Origin: Mansonella perstans
Lineage: Eukaryota; Nematoda; Chromadorea; Rhabditida; Onchocercidae
Reading direction: 5' to 3'
Assembly: GCA_037074765.1 (NCBI GenBank)
Contig: JBAMDO010000143.1
Span: 62,001 to 126,000 of the forward strand
Length of the DNA stretch: 64,000 nt
Within the stretch, counting starts at the first letter, position 1. Each line of letters starts with the position of its first letter. The notes beneath the pieces were generated by a model. It made no database searches and was not told the DNA's origin. It was given only the letters and a program-made list of their open reading frames with translations. The position numbers and the translations under genes are program-made. Shown in pieces: positions 24,301 through 37,265 of the stretch.

Positions 24301-26801
24301 TTGGAAGGCATTATATATTTTGATCATTGCATTATTGAAATAACATCCCACTGCAAACTGAGTTAGAAGTTGTACATGCTAAAATTATTATATCTTTTAC
24401 ACTCAAAATAATTAGCCAAAAAAATTATCACTGGTAAATTGAGGTTTTTAAAATTCAGCGAAAATATGAAGATGCTACTTTTCATGTTTCGTTACATAAC
24501 AAAGTAAAGTAAAACTGTGAACATCATCCAAATCCTTTCATCAAAAAGAAATGGAGATTTACAGATACCCTGAAAAAAGCAAATACGAGCCTGAACTAAA
24601 AGGCAGAGCGTAAACGAAAAGGCAGAAAAAAAAACGGAAACCAACACTTACTTTTTCTAATTGGGCAATAAGTTGCTGAAGTTCATAAAACGAAAAGAAA
24701 GGAGGATTTTCAACACTAGCGCATAGAAGAGATGAAGACATTGTTGAAACTTTCTGAAAATCATCCTGAGATGCGTCCACGAAAACGGTGGTCGGATCAA
24801 TATTTCCTGACAAGGCATCCGTAAGCACTGTTTTGGTCCTTTTCATATTTAGCTTATGCTTACTCTGTTTAAGTGACTGGCATAATTTATTTTCATCCTA
24901 AAAAAGTATAATTTCCGAAGCATCTCACTTCAAACTTGATATTTTCAAAAATAAATTTCAGCTATTCCTGAAATTATCAAGCTAACTAACATAGATAAAA
25001 ACAACACAATGTAAAAATGTACATAGAACCGAATTAATCCTTAATTTTATCGTTAAAGAATATTTCAAAATCACCTTTACGGAATCGATAGCTTGCTCCA
25101 AGTGTTCAGGTGAAGGTAATAAACGGGCCTCCAACAAATCTTGCAACAAGTTTTCAACTTCTCGCACTGCAGAGAAAATAATGAGCCTTTCAAACCTTAT
25201 TAACTTTTCACAACAAAACTTCTTACAGCTTGTGAATAAAAAGTGAAAATATACTAACAAGGTATTTCTGTAGCACGATTTTTCCGCACTTCGTATTCTT
25301 CTGCTACATCTTCGGCTTCTGCATCCGACAAAAAATTATATTCCGGATCATCGGTTTCTACAATATCTCATGCAAACAAACACTAATAATTACAGATTAC
25401 TTTGCTAGTATTTTCATAAATGCAGTGATATGTAGAGCTAGCAAAATAAAAAACGATAAACGAATACCGTCAAGATCATATTTTGATGGATCATTTAGAT
25501 TTGAAATGAACTCCACATATTCCGGATCATCCACTGCAGTATACAGTAAAACATCATCGCCAAAGCTTTGCATATCTTCTGGAAAAACGTTACTTTCCTG
25601 TTTTGAGCGTGTATGCAATGCGGGTGCTACATTGTCATCATCATTACCAATTTCTACCTAAAACATCGAAGTGAATATACTTTTTGTAGGTCTCTTTAAT
25701 TTTGCTTCATTTGCAATCTTTGTATTTAATGTACACAGATCAATAAATTATACCTGAAGCGCATTATTCAAAACTTCACATGAGATTTCTGCAGCACCCG
25801 CCTTATTTTCTACTTCTTCTTCACTCGCATCCTCATCCTGAAAGCATAAATCGAAATTGCAGTTATAAAAAATTAACTCCTTCAAAGTCTATTTACTGAT
25901 TTTATATTTATTAACTAAAACTAAGTATTAAACAATCTGTTGACAAACTTTGAAATTTTAACCATAATAAAGAAACTTGCAAAGCATTAAAACAACCCAG
26001 TGTACCTGCTCAGGAAGATAATCATCGTCATCATCTTCATTAGAATCATAATTGATATTAAGAAAAGTACGCGAAATACGAGGCACTGTAGCAACATCTT
26101 TTTCTTTCAGATCGAAGTGCTGCAAAAATTTGTTCATTTGAATAAAAACGGGGGATGAAAACGAATGCTGAACAAGGATTCTAAAGAAAGCAAAAAACCA
26201 AAGCAAATTATAAAGATCAAAAAAAAAACACAAGTTTATCATTTACACATATTTACCATTGTAACTTTACCAGCTAATTTGTACTGTATGACTTACTTCT
26301 TGTGCGGACAAATGTTTTGTTTTCGACCTTGTCAATTTAAGGTCTGCAATCGCATCGTCTTTGTCCAGCCCCATAATGATAGATATCACGTGCGGATTCT
26401 TTATCATGTGCTGCAAATAAGAACTATAATTTTAAAAAATGATGAAATTTCTTTTACTTCGAACATTTCAAAACAGCGGAATTTTGATACACATGAAATC
26501 AAATTATTCTGGAATAATGCACACCCCTTCCAAGTTAAAATATCCTTCCTATAATCTTTGCATAGTTCAGTAAGTGATACCATTCCTTTAAATGTCAGGG
26601 ATCGAAAAAATAACCTACATGCAATATGGACTTGACATTGATAGCTGTAAGGTTGAATGACTTGGCTTTAATTTCCAACTTCTCGTCCATATGCTTCCAC
26701 ATTTTGACAATTTCTTTTCTTTCTTGATTTTCTTTCATTTCTTCCTTTCCATTATCAGGTTTATTCAAAACACTTGCAGCAATGCCAACTCTTTCATCCA
26801 T
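18329..26801 (-). CDS. gon-4: GON-4 / GON4L homologue, nuclear chromatin regulator
   Basis: The gene spans 25 minus-strand exons, from ATG at 26801 to TAG at 18329, all junctions in phase, about 1,523 residues. The start follows TTTCAG by four bases, consistent with trans-splicing. GON4L proteins are nuclear transcription co-regulators; C. elegans GON-4 is needed for gonadogenesis. Landmarks in order: acidic DDDDDYLPEQ segment (about residue 135); DDPEYNFLSDAEAEDVAEE (about 231), a hallmark of GON4L; HVQLLTQ (about 375); SRALLFPELLP (about 470) followed by a SANT/Myb-like region, FYPYFIREEECLLALGLYQF through LINQHLLANKTQSQIRLHLK (about 485-545); a long low-complexity middle; a basic RRKRARTRKDR block, then an Arg/Lys-flanked helical region resembling the PAH domain (about 1050-1245); and a C-terminal Myb-like KRKWTIEEDRKILHIH (about 1460). 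Exons include 23465-23692 (SANT), 20573-20818 and 20312-20470 (PAH-like) and 18329-19070 (last). Exon 15 seems to use a GTGTGT donor at 22646; the stronger GTAAGC four bases on breaks the frame. Confidence 0.92.
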
Positions 26802-28309
26802 TGTTCTGAAATGATACTTTGAAATTCTTTGAGCAAATTAAAAAAAAATTTTTCTTTTTAATAAAGAATTTAATGAATCTAATTTGTCACAAGATAGCGA
26901 ATTTTCTTACACCCATCTTAACAAAATGAATAAAGCCAATTAACTATCGTTCAACAGTTTACAAAGTCTAGTGCTATCACTCTAACATTGTCGCCATTTC
27001 GTTTCCTTTACATTATCATCTCCAAAAACGGCAAATCTTATTTTCAAATCTCTTCAGCTTCAATATTTTAGGAATGTCTGTTTCAAAATAATATTACAGG
27101 AAGTTCAGGCAAAATTTCCCCACACTTCGCACAACATGAATTTCAATAAGCACTTTATATGCCTTGTTAAAACACAATTAATTATACATTAAAAACCATT
27201 TTTATATAATTTTATTTGGAGCGAAGAAAACTAAAGGGTTGACAAATAACGACAAATGTACGATAACACTTCAACAGTAATCTCCTTTGTGGCGAACATA
27301 AAATGGAAGAAACAAGCTCAATTGTGTAATGGGTAAGATTATGGAGAAATTTACCGCTGCGTGAAAATGCAAAAAAAAAAATCAAAACAAAATTCCAGAT
27401 CATATTACATTAAAATTCATAAAACTAAAAACAAAAATGAAATCATATCTAAGCAGAATGCAAAAAAACAGAAAACACGAAAATCCAATAAAAGGACCAA
27501 CAACATGCTTAGCTGCCAAATGCCACGAGCACACAAGAAATATAAGTGTAGAAGGCAAACATATCTGAAAATAAATTTTAGAATAACATAACATTTATGC
27601 TGAGCTTTTAAAATTAGCAACATAACACAAAATTACAGCACTGCACAAAAATAGGATAGTGAAACACCGTAAAAGTAGCATACTCGACCACATATAAGTA
27701 TAAAACAGTTCCATAAAATTCTCCTACCATAATAGTTTAACACAATCGGAAATCTTATATTTCAAAGACCTTAAAATTACAAAGGAACGATAATGTTTCA
27801 TTTAAATCTTATAAACGAAAGAAAAACAATTACAAAATGTAGAAAGTCCAATTGTTTGAAGATTCCTTGAATATGTTCAACATAAAAAAAATACCCATTG
27901 CAGCAAAAAATCAAAATTTCCTTAAATTCATCGGCTGCTTACTGTAACTCGGTAACTTTCAACAATAATTCAAATAAAAATTTAATAAAAATGGAAGAAA
28001 ATGAGAAAATAAGGAAAAATAATGAAATTACGTGGAATGAGGGGAAAGGTAAATGAAGAAAGTATTTGCAAAAAGCAAAAAATCATCCTGTTTAAGCAAA
28101 CATAATTGTAAAATTTTACATCATCTTTAAAGGAAAAAATCTAACCGGAATTTTTATAAAAGACCAAGAAAAAATCTCGGAACTTTCTTATTTGAAGCAG
28201 AAGTTGTTAATCTTCAAGAATGCGAGGAGATTTATATTCAGTATTTCAGAAAACTAGAACCTGGCAGTCAATATTCCATTTATAGACAAACAAATAAGAG
28301 AACAGATTT
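26802..28309. other. Intergenic between axin and the GON-4 homologue
   Basis: About 1.5 kb of AT-rich DNA between two minus-strand genes. It should hold the GON-4 promoter and the axin 3' UTR. No exon was recognised; the open frames at 27361-27623 are A-rich or T-rich artefacts. Confidence 0.5.
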
Positions 28310-31300
28310 CTATTCGGAGTCTGAAATTGATTTGCATTCGGCTGTTATGCGACCTTCGTATACCGGTAGTATTGTGGCATCATCGTTTACAAGAAGCAAC
28401 TGATAGGGAGAATTACCATCTTCACAGACGGTTTTGAAATAAAATCTGCAACGGATAAAAATTATTACTTCTAAGTGATTTAGTAATGTAAAAAATATGT
28501 ATTGAGTAACAGAACTTTTTTGCATTCATTAAGGTTAAAAAAATAGATTTAACAACTGTACAGAAAACTAACTGTAAACTTGATTTTGACGAAATCCCTA
28601 AGTATTTACGAAATTCTCGAAATGTAATTGGATGCGTTGGGACATGCGCAACCACCGGTACACGTCCTTTTTCTTTGTAACTAATAGTCACCAGCTGCTT
28701 CGAATCCGTCCCTCCACGTGAACGTCTAAACAATAAGTAGTACAGAAACTTGTAGTATAGAAAATGAAAAATAACTGAAACAAAAAATTAAACACCAAAA
28801 ACAGCAGTGAGGCATATAAGCAATATTTCCATATGCTACAACAACACCCAACATACGATAGTGAGCTGAAATCGTGATGTTTGTGACTGTTTCTACGGCC
28901 AGAACTATTGCTGCTTGCACAACCACCATATGACAGCATCCGCGCTTTTTGGAAGATAGCGGCCCGTGCTGCTTCATCACGTTCACTTACAGATGACGGA
29001 GCCATCGATTCAATGCCCGATGTATCATAAATAGCCATAGACTTCATGTTACACCTAAAAAATGCAGCATACCAGAAAGTTTCAACATCAATGGAATCCA
29101 AGCAATAAGTTCTATTTGACAGTTAATGCCTCATACAGTTTTTCTTGCATAATTCATCAAAGTTCGTTAATGAAAAGACATAATAAACATTACTTATTGG
29201 TTCAAAACCGACATTGACTAGTACTGATTTCTGTTACCAAAAGATAACAAACTTATAAAGAATTTGCTGACCATTTTGTATTACAATTTTTAATTAACAG
29301 TATCAAAATTTTTATCCATTAAAACAGATATATCTAATTTTCTTTAGGGTCATAGAGATAAGTAAATGAAAATTCATCGGTGAATTTTTAAAACGAGCTT
29401 ACCGTGTTGATTTCAGTACAGCAGGATTAACATTTGTCAATCGACTGTGGCGACTGATTGGTGGCGGCGCAAAGCCATTTGTGCTATAGGCAATCGGTGC
29501 ATAAAATACATTAGCTATAGGTGAAGCCACACACTGTCGGAAACGTTCCGGTGAGCTTGATCCTAAAAATATGAAATATAAGGTATTGCTATAATAGAAG
29601 AAACGAAAAAAATGAAGAAAAACGGCACCAATTTCAGCATAACTAATTCTATATCTAAATTAAAATTTAGAATAAGTTTACTTGGTGATCGGCGTCGAAA
29701 ACGGAGTGAGTGACCATTAAAGGAATCCGGGGAATAATATGAGGGTGATGGTTTGCTAGAATCATCAGCCATCCTCTGCCGTACATATCGTTCCAGTTCA
29801 TCGTCTTCTTCAGCAGCTGTCGGTTCAACGTCGTTTACAACTTCACGTGCGGAGCATTTACGACTCTGTAGGATATACCAGAAATCAGTTTACTTAAATA
29901 GTTTTAAAGGACTTAATGTCATAAAAGAAAAAAGAAATAAATCTTTATGTGAATTTTATATGAATTAGTACTTTCTGTTAGAAGCAATAGAAACTTACTT
30001 CAATAGCACGAAGCTGCTGGCTCATAACATCATTCCTCTTCCGACGAGCACTTAGAACATTCAATTTTTCAATTAAAAGTGAAGCAAAAGCTCGCCGACC
30101 TTCTTCTGTGCAATGAGTAACCATCGGTCCACCATCAATTCTTTCTACCCTCTGATAATATTATTCATGATTATTTCCACTTTTATTTGACAAGTACAAA
30201 ATTAACAAAAAAACAAATTCAGGGAATTCAAAAACAACATGCAGCTAACGCAGCTTCGATTTTTTTATATTCGAAATACAAAACGGTAAGTTCGGCGAAA
30301 ATTTTTATTTTTTGTTTCCTGGAGATCCACAAATCAAAATAAACTACAATTGAAGATACCGCTAATGTATGCGTCACTGGATTGCCTTTAAGTTGCTCCT
30401 CCCGAATTGTACTTAATTTTACGGCTGGATGCTGGCCATTAGCATCACTTGAGAAAGTGGATGACACTGCAGAATCATTTTTACTGGTGGTTGCATTGCA
30501 GATATATGGTGTTTTCATTAGTGGCCGATACAATTTCTCCACTTCACTATAACATAAATCAAGAACGCTATTTAATCTCTAAAAGCATTGTATAAAAACT
30601 GGATAGAACTTGATGAAAGTCCAAATTTCACAGCATGATAGCAACGTTTATTATTGTGCTTCGTCTAAGAACTCTTCAAAATATAACCTTTCACCTAAAG
30701 TAGTCTCCCGTTCGTGCTGCGTTTTCAGCAACATTTCAGCAGTAAGAGTTGGTTGACAAGGATATGATTTCCGCTGTTTGCGATTTGATGTCAGTGAAGA
30801 AGGAATACGGGGTGGTTTCGATGTATACTCTTCTACTCGATTGTAAGCGTCAATAAACTCTTCGGAAGAAACAAACTGAGCATGCTGCTGTCGTAAGTAC
30901 TGCTCTACGGGTGGGATAACAGAGTCAAATACTGTTGGATCCGGTTCAGCAGCAGAAAAGGCATGAACTCGCAAACTCACTTCTCGTCGAAGATCCTAAA
31001 ATACTGAAAACTATAACATCAACTATCTAATTTGACACACTAATACATATATTCCTTAAGCACATATTCCCAGAATAGTATGAGGTGAAGCTATTAAATT
31101 ATTCAAGCTTCCGGCATTACTTAGCATTCTGATGTCTGACTATTTTTTCAATTATTCCATCAAGATTACTTCCTTATTGGTCTAGCAATTAGTGATATTA
31201 ACATTAAAGATTGCTTTATCTAGGAAAAATAATATTGAGCAAAGTATAGTAGTACCTCATGTAAGAACGAACAAACACCGGTTTTTAAACTGATGTATTT

Positions 31301-31823
31301 TTGATGTAAACTACGCGCAAGTTCTGCAGCACGAGCATTCTTCATCATACACATATTTCTAAATATTTCAAAAAATAATATGCCATGAAGTTATAAGAAA
31401 AACAAAAAAGATGCATGGGTACTTAATGTAAACAACTGAGATTTAATAATTATCAAAAGTGATACTTAGGCTTATGATTTTAGTATAGGCTATTAGTATG
31501 AAGAAATTTCCAGGAAAAACGTTATTAGCATTATGTCACGTTGAGAAGGGAGAAGAATGCTTTACATGTAAAAATTATGATGGTGTGTTCAATCTGCAAA
31601 GTCATCCGTATCGTTAGCTACAAGATGATACGATACTTAAACTTCTGAATAGCACTTACTTATAAGCTATAATGGCAAAATGCAAGTTGATGGGATGTTC
31701 AGCTAACGATGATTCATTCTTCATCCATTTCTTGAATGCTTCCAAAGCATCACGATCTTCCAATACATTCTCAAGCTTTTGCGACCATCGATGTCGCTCT
31801 TCTGTCGATCCCATCTTCGACAT
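28310..31823 (-). CDS. pry-1: Axin, Wnt-pathway destruction-complex scaffold
   Basis: Axin scaffolds APC, GSK3, CK1 and beta-catenin in the cytoplasm. Ten minus-strand exons join in phase to 581 residues: 31660-31823, 31256-31358, 30688-30995, 30360-30546, 29999-30151, 29682-29865, 29403-29562, 28857-29054, 28573-28725, 28310-28445. The ATG lies one base after TTGCAG, suggesting a trans-splice site. Residues about 12-150 form an RGS domain ([20 protein letters not shown] to [12 protein letters not shown]). Residues about 270-290 ([19 protein letters not shown]) match the GSK3-interacting helix of vertebrate axin. [13 protein letters not shown] (about 325-338) matches the beta-catenin-binding helix. 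Residues about 494-575 form a DIX domain ([11 protein letters not shown] to [11 protein letters not shown]). An N-terminal tankyrase motif is not seen, unless an upstream exon was missed. C. elegans has two divergent axins, pry-1 and axl-1; I use pry-1 because RGS and DIX are both present. Exon 3 leaves the frame before an [11 protein letters not shown] stop extension, so intron retention would truncate the protein after the RGS domain. Confidence 0.92.
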
Positions 31824-34110
31824 CCTGCAAGTATCGAAGGAGCTCCACCGATAATTTCCAAACTATGCTTAACTTTCTACTTAAATCTAGTATCAACAAA
31901 ATAGCAACAGCTTTATTTTTAACCAATAGCACACAAGCTTTCTCCACCCTTTCCTTCTCTACTCATTTTTTTTTCTTACATTATTAGACAAAAATCCTTC
32001 TGAAAGTGATCATCTGATGGAAATTCATTGACACGCACGTTTATCACGTCAAAATTATCTCCACCCTTACATCTCATATGGTTGTTGTCAAAGTTTCAGG
32101 TGCATTCTAAAAATGCAATCTTTCCTGCAGGAGAGGTCATTGGAAGCGGTAATTTGAAAAAGAAAACTAAGTGAATGTGTGAAACAAATTTTCAATCAGC
32201 AGCCAACTGGTATGGACATAGATTGAAAGCCAAAATATGCGTGGATAGTAGCATTGCATGCAACAGAATGTAGTAAAAACGATGAATACAGAAGATCTCT
32301 TCGGAATGAAATTCTATTTCTGATATAGTAAATGGAGACTATATGACCATTTCCAAGTTCCAAATTAATTGTGAACTTTGACATTTTATAATGTCATTTT
32401 ATAATACATGTTAGCACAACTAGCTTTAGCTTGTCACATTACACTATCCATATTCATTACTTTAAAAATCAAACAGGTGTTAGCAATAGGTAATTAATTC
32501 AGAATTTAACTTTATTGTTTAAGCGAAAAGTATGATCAGAACTTCAGTAAGTACTTAGAGAAGTTGATATGTGTAGAATTTTACTATCGTATTCAGAGAA
32601 ATAAACAAGTTGAGGAATTAAACCTTCAAAATATTTGATACACAAAGAACTTTAGTAATAATGACGAAAACAGAACTGGATCAATCACTGATCGATCCGC
32701 TGATTCTTGCTGATTGCATAACCATTAAGTTCCAAATATTTGTACTGGCACATTACTCAAAATTATCTTCCTACTAAGAACTAATCCTATTTTACACAAA
32801 AGTTCCTAATACAACTATTTAGGTAATGTAATCTCTTTTTGTTAGAGATTTATAGCTAAGTCTAGGCCAAAGTTCGTTAGTAAAACGTTTTTTTTTTTTT
32901 TAATAATCGCTTCTAAAATGCAATGTTCGTCATATGATTATAGTTTCTTCGAGTATTTACTTAGGTATTTTTAGGTATTTTTTTGATGTTCCTTTAATAA
33001 CAATCCTCTTAGCATTCTTTATGTAAGGATGTCAATAACAATATTTAGCAATTTGCTATTCGTTGCTAATGTCATTTTTGACATCACTGCAAATGACAGT
33101 AGCATTTTGAATATTAAGCAATAATGCTCAACATACTTCATCCCAATCTTCCCAATACATTTCATGCATTTGTTGAATGAAGGATACTAGATTTAGAGTG
33201 TTTATCTTTTATAAGACGTCACTGTTCATCGACATATAAAATAATTTCAAATTGCTGAAAGCGTTCGCATCTAACTGACAAATGTTTTCACGAATATAGA
33301 ATTGTTTGTTATAGCATCGAATTTACTAAAAGCTATAAGTCCAAAACAAATGCTCATTTTAATTTTGAAGCTCAACATATATATATATATATAAGATCTG
33401 TTCTGTCAAACTTCAAAATAATTTACAAAATACGATGAAATATGCTTGAGAAAATTTTACACTTCAGTAGTTTAGTTAAACTTTCACGAAGAAGCCAGCG
33501 TAGTGAGTGCTGAGAACAAGCTGCTGAGAGCAAAAGTATTATCAGCTTTACTTTGCTTATTCTAACAGGAAATGAAAATGATTGCAGCGCAACACCAGGC
33601 TAATTTCCCGTGTTAAAATGGAGGAAAATTAAATAATATATTTAGAAATTGAGTTAGCGGGTTAGTGGCAAAACAAGCTCTAAGGTTAGAGAGGGCCAAG
33701 ATAGCGCAAAAACCTAATGCAGGTGAGTTTTGTTGTTCAATTCGATAGAAATCCAATTACAACCCTCGTAAGAAGCTGTTGAATGATAGTTGGTCTTACC
33801 GAATATAGAATTTTTGTTATCCGAAACTAAGTTTCCAATTTTAAGGCGAATATTGATAAATCTGAAATACACTTTACTCGAGGGAATTGCACTAAGTATA
33901 AATGATCCCGCTGCTAATCTCATTTCAGTAGAAAAGGTCTGTTGAGATAAAACTTAATTAGTTTTAAAATAAATTAAAAAGTTCCGGGTTTATCAATGTT
34001 CGCCTTTTAAAATAAACAAGAAAATAAACATAAACAAGAATTAAAATCAGAATCTTAATTTTTCTGAAATTAAATAAAACATTGCTAGTCTAAGGAATTA
34101 TCAATAAGGA

Positions 34111-34182
34111 GCTTCATAACAGCACCAGTGGTTATATAATAGCCAAGCTTCATAACAGCACTAGTGGTTATATAATAGACAA
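34111..34182. repeat. Two-copy 36-bp tandem repeat
   Basis: The unit begins GCTTCATAACAGCACCAGTG, at 34111 and 34147, with two substitutions between copies. Confidence 0.9.
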
Positions 34183-35860
34183 TATACTATCCTTTTTCAA
34201 TATCAAAATCAACAGTAGGAGTGGTAGCATAAGGTAAGATGTGACAGTAATCGGAATACTATTGGTAGAGAAGTATTATCAAAAGTCAGACAAGTGTCAA
34301 TTAAATTAGGAATGTTTAACAGTTAATTTATCTATATGTGTGTGGTTAAAGGCAGTTGAAAAGATAAGACGAAATGTAGCAGGAATATAATATAGTGATT
34401 TCTTACTTTTGTCGCAGAGCTTCATCAATTACTTTTAAACAACGATAAAATTAACTTTGAGCCTTATTATTGAAGAAATTCATTGTTTAATAGGAAGATG
34501 TCGAACCCTATTCGATTCTTTAATAAAATTTGATTATGCTGCAAAAAATTTGATCGGAAAATAATTAACATAGAATGATGTAAAAATAACTTTGGATTGA
34601 TGCTTAAATAAAAATTCACCCCAGCCTTTTGATCTTTACTAGCTAACAATGTTGTAGCTTGAAATTTCTGAAGCAGATTCACCATCATAATTAATTATTG
34701 ACTTTGAACAGTTCTTTGGAATTTTTGTCTGCTTTTAAATTTGGGAGAATTTGCAGGAATTTAACCAAACAAGTAAATTAATTTAAGACTAGAACAAAAT
34801 ACGCAGATATTCAAAAATCCTACTACATGAAAAAGTATGCAAAAGTTAAATATACTAAACTGCACTGAACTACGCAATTAAACCGAATATTAAATTTTCC
34901 TTATATGACATAAAGTTAATTGGACAATGAAATTGCAAGTAAACAGTAAACAAAAATAGGTTTCGGGGGGAATAACCAATTTTTGTAATGCATCTTTGGA
35001 ATAATAAGCATTTGGTTCATATTGCTTAGCTTTTAATTGAGCTATAAATTTGCAAAAAATCAGCTGAATAATTTAACATTTTCTTTCATGCTTGTTGATA
35101 ATTGCTAGATACACGGGCATCACCGTTATTAAGAAGCAGATTGTGACGATTTCGGCAAATGAAGCTATGTTCGCGAAAAAGCTGATGAGTCAGAAATGCA
35201 AGGCATTCCAGGGTATTCCTTTGCAAAAAATAATCCTCAAATGTTATCGAAGAAAAAATGCTCGCTTTATGCGATATCTTCTGAGGAATTTACGATGAAT
35301 TTTCTACAATTCGTATCATAATTGATAAACAGGTCATCTATGTCTATTTCACAATAACATCAATTCCATTCAACGTTATCAATTATGGCTATATTTCATA
35401 GTTTATAAAGACAACATCTTCTGAGATATTTACAATGGATAAAGTAATAGTGCATACCCAAACTGCATTTTCTATAATTCGCATCATTATGTTTTTCTAA
35501 ATTCATTCTTGTAAGAAAAGAGGTACTTTCAAGAATGAATTTTGAAAAAAAGTATAATGGATTCGAGATTATCAGGCCAAAAACCAAAAACAAAATCGCT
35601 CAGATCAGATAATGCAAGCAATGATCAAAATGACTATCAGCTTTTTTCTTTCAATTTCGATTCAGGTGAAAACTTGATGGACTGGGGAAATAGATTTTTA
35701 ATAAAATATTTGAAATATTTAACATGATCTAGTTTGAAAGACTTAACCTTTCGAACTTGGCACTTGCATCGACAAATGTATCATTCAGCAAAATAATATG
35801 AAATCATTTTTAGCGTAGAAAAGGAGAGTCGATATAATAATACTTCTAACTAGTTCTTCT

Positions 35861-35899
35861 AATTAGCTACCTTCGAGTTTATTCGAAAGGTAGCTAATT
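35861..35899. repeat. Inverted repeat, 16-bp arms
   Basis: AATTAGCTACCTTCGA at 35861-35876 faces TCGAAAGGTAGCTAATT at 35883-35899. The arms are inverse complements apart from one extra A on the right, around a six-base spacer. It could extrude as a hairpin. No terminal duplication was found around it that would mark a transposable element. Confidence 0.85.
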
Positions 35900-37265
35900 T
35901 AATTATTACTAACTTAATTATTACTTGCATGCTAGCAACAACAACAATAAATTCACAGTAACGTATTCGAAGTTACTCCAAGTGTACCGTGATAATTCAG
36001 CTCACTCTGAAGAAATGTTTGATTTGTTCAGCATTATGTTACCTTGAAGATTTCCATATGGATAAGATTCAGACAGCTGTTTGTAGCGTTGATTCAGTTT
36101 ATTGTACCGGACTGTAAATGAGATATGGTTGCATACAATGCAGCTCATCCAGTGCAACTTCTAATCAATGGATATCAGGAACCCTGCATCCATGCATATT
36201 TGATTTGCTTGATCTTATGCCAACAACTACCTACATGCTGCGATTCTATCGGTAAAATTAGTTCACCTTTTTATTCATAGAAAAGCCAAGAACCCATGCA
36301 ACCTGCCTCTCTGTCTAGTTTATAAAAGGAAAAGAAGAGTTTTCAGCCAAGTGGTAGTTCGATAAAGTAAATGTAAGCATGGCTGCTTCCTTCTTTACCC
36401 TTGCAAGCAAGCTTCATGATTAATGAGATGTGAAGCCAAGAAAGAGTAGAAATGAGTGGCAACCTTTCTTCCGATCCAATATATTTATCTATCCGTTTAT
36501 ATACCCCATCTACTATCCCTGATCTATTTGCTGTCTGCATGATTCAGTGTACCTTTTTATACCGCAACATGCAAGCAATGCTCCCTAAAAGCCGTTAGCT
36601 AGTATTGACAACTACAACTCATTCCCTGCCTCCCATTCATGTAAGCGATTATTTCAGGCTCTTAAGCAGTCTTCGTCGTTGTTGTCGCCGTCAATATGTG
36701 CCTCCTCTTCGTCCCTTTCTCGTAGTGTGTGGTTTTTTTCGTGATATGGTGATTGTTTTTTGCACTCTCTCGGTATTTTCGCTCGAAAATTCAGAATTTG
36801 TTGAAAATCTGCAAAAAAATGTCTGCTTTTGGTTCCTACAGTTTATTCTGCTACCGGTGAAGCTTTATTCTCAAGTCCGCATTCCGTACTCCGCATTCAG
36901 CATTCTGAGCTTATTTATTTTTACTATTGGTGCGTTTCTATTGTGAGCTGAGAAAATTTACTGCTATTTATGATTTTTTATTCACTAGACGTTATCTATT
37001 TTGGAACCAAGTGGTAGTGTATGAACATTTGATATTTTGTGAATGTTCCGTTAGATTAGAAGGATTATTTGCAAATCCGAAGGTAGTCTATCGCTACCAG
37101 TAATTCACAATTTCTAAAAACTTGGAGTTGAAAGAGTCATTCCTCCTTGCTTACCTTGAATAACTACTAAATACTTTTACTTACGAATTATTAGTCCCAT
37201 TAAAATTTTCTACAAAGCTGCCTACAAAATACCATTTCTACAATTCCAAGCTAATGTATGCTTAA

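Larger units (their letters stand above)
31824..37265. other. Divergent intergenic region, axin to etr-1
   Basis: About 5.4 kb between divergent genes, holding both promoters. It contains a two-copy 36-bp repeat and a strong inverted repeat (listed separately), a TA run near 33381-33393 and a T tract near 32890. An open frame at 35092-35298 (with AMFAKKLMSQKCKAFQGIPL) has protein-like composition, but I do not recognise it and found no partner exons. The GC-richer, CT-containing stretch at 36600-36740 may be etr-1 promoter or 5' UTR. Confidence 0.45.

Noticed and set aside
35861..35899. Miniature transposable element
   Set aside because: The inverted repeat has no internal sequence beyond a six-base loop and no flanking target duplication could be made out.
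36605..36946. 113-codon plus-strand frame ahead of etr-1
   Set aside because: Composition of a CT-rich 5' flank, no homology recognised, and no donor linking it to etr-1 exon 1.
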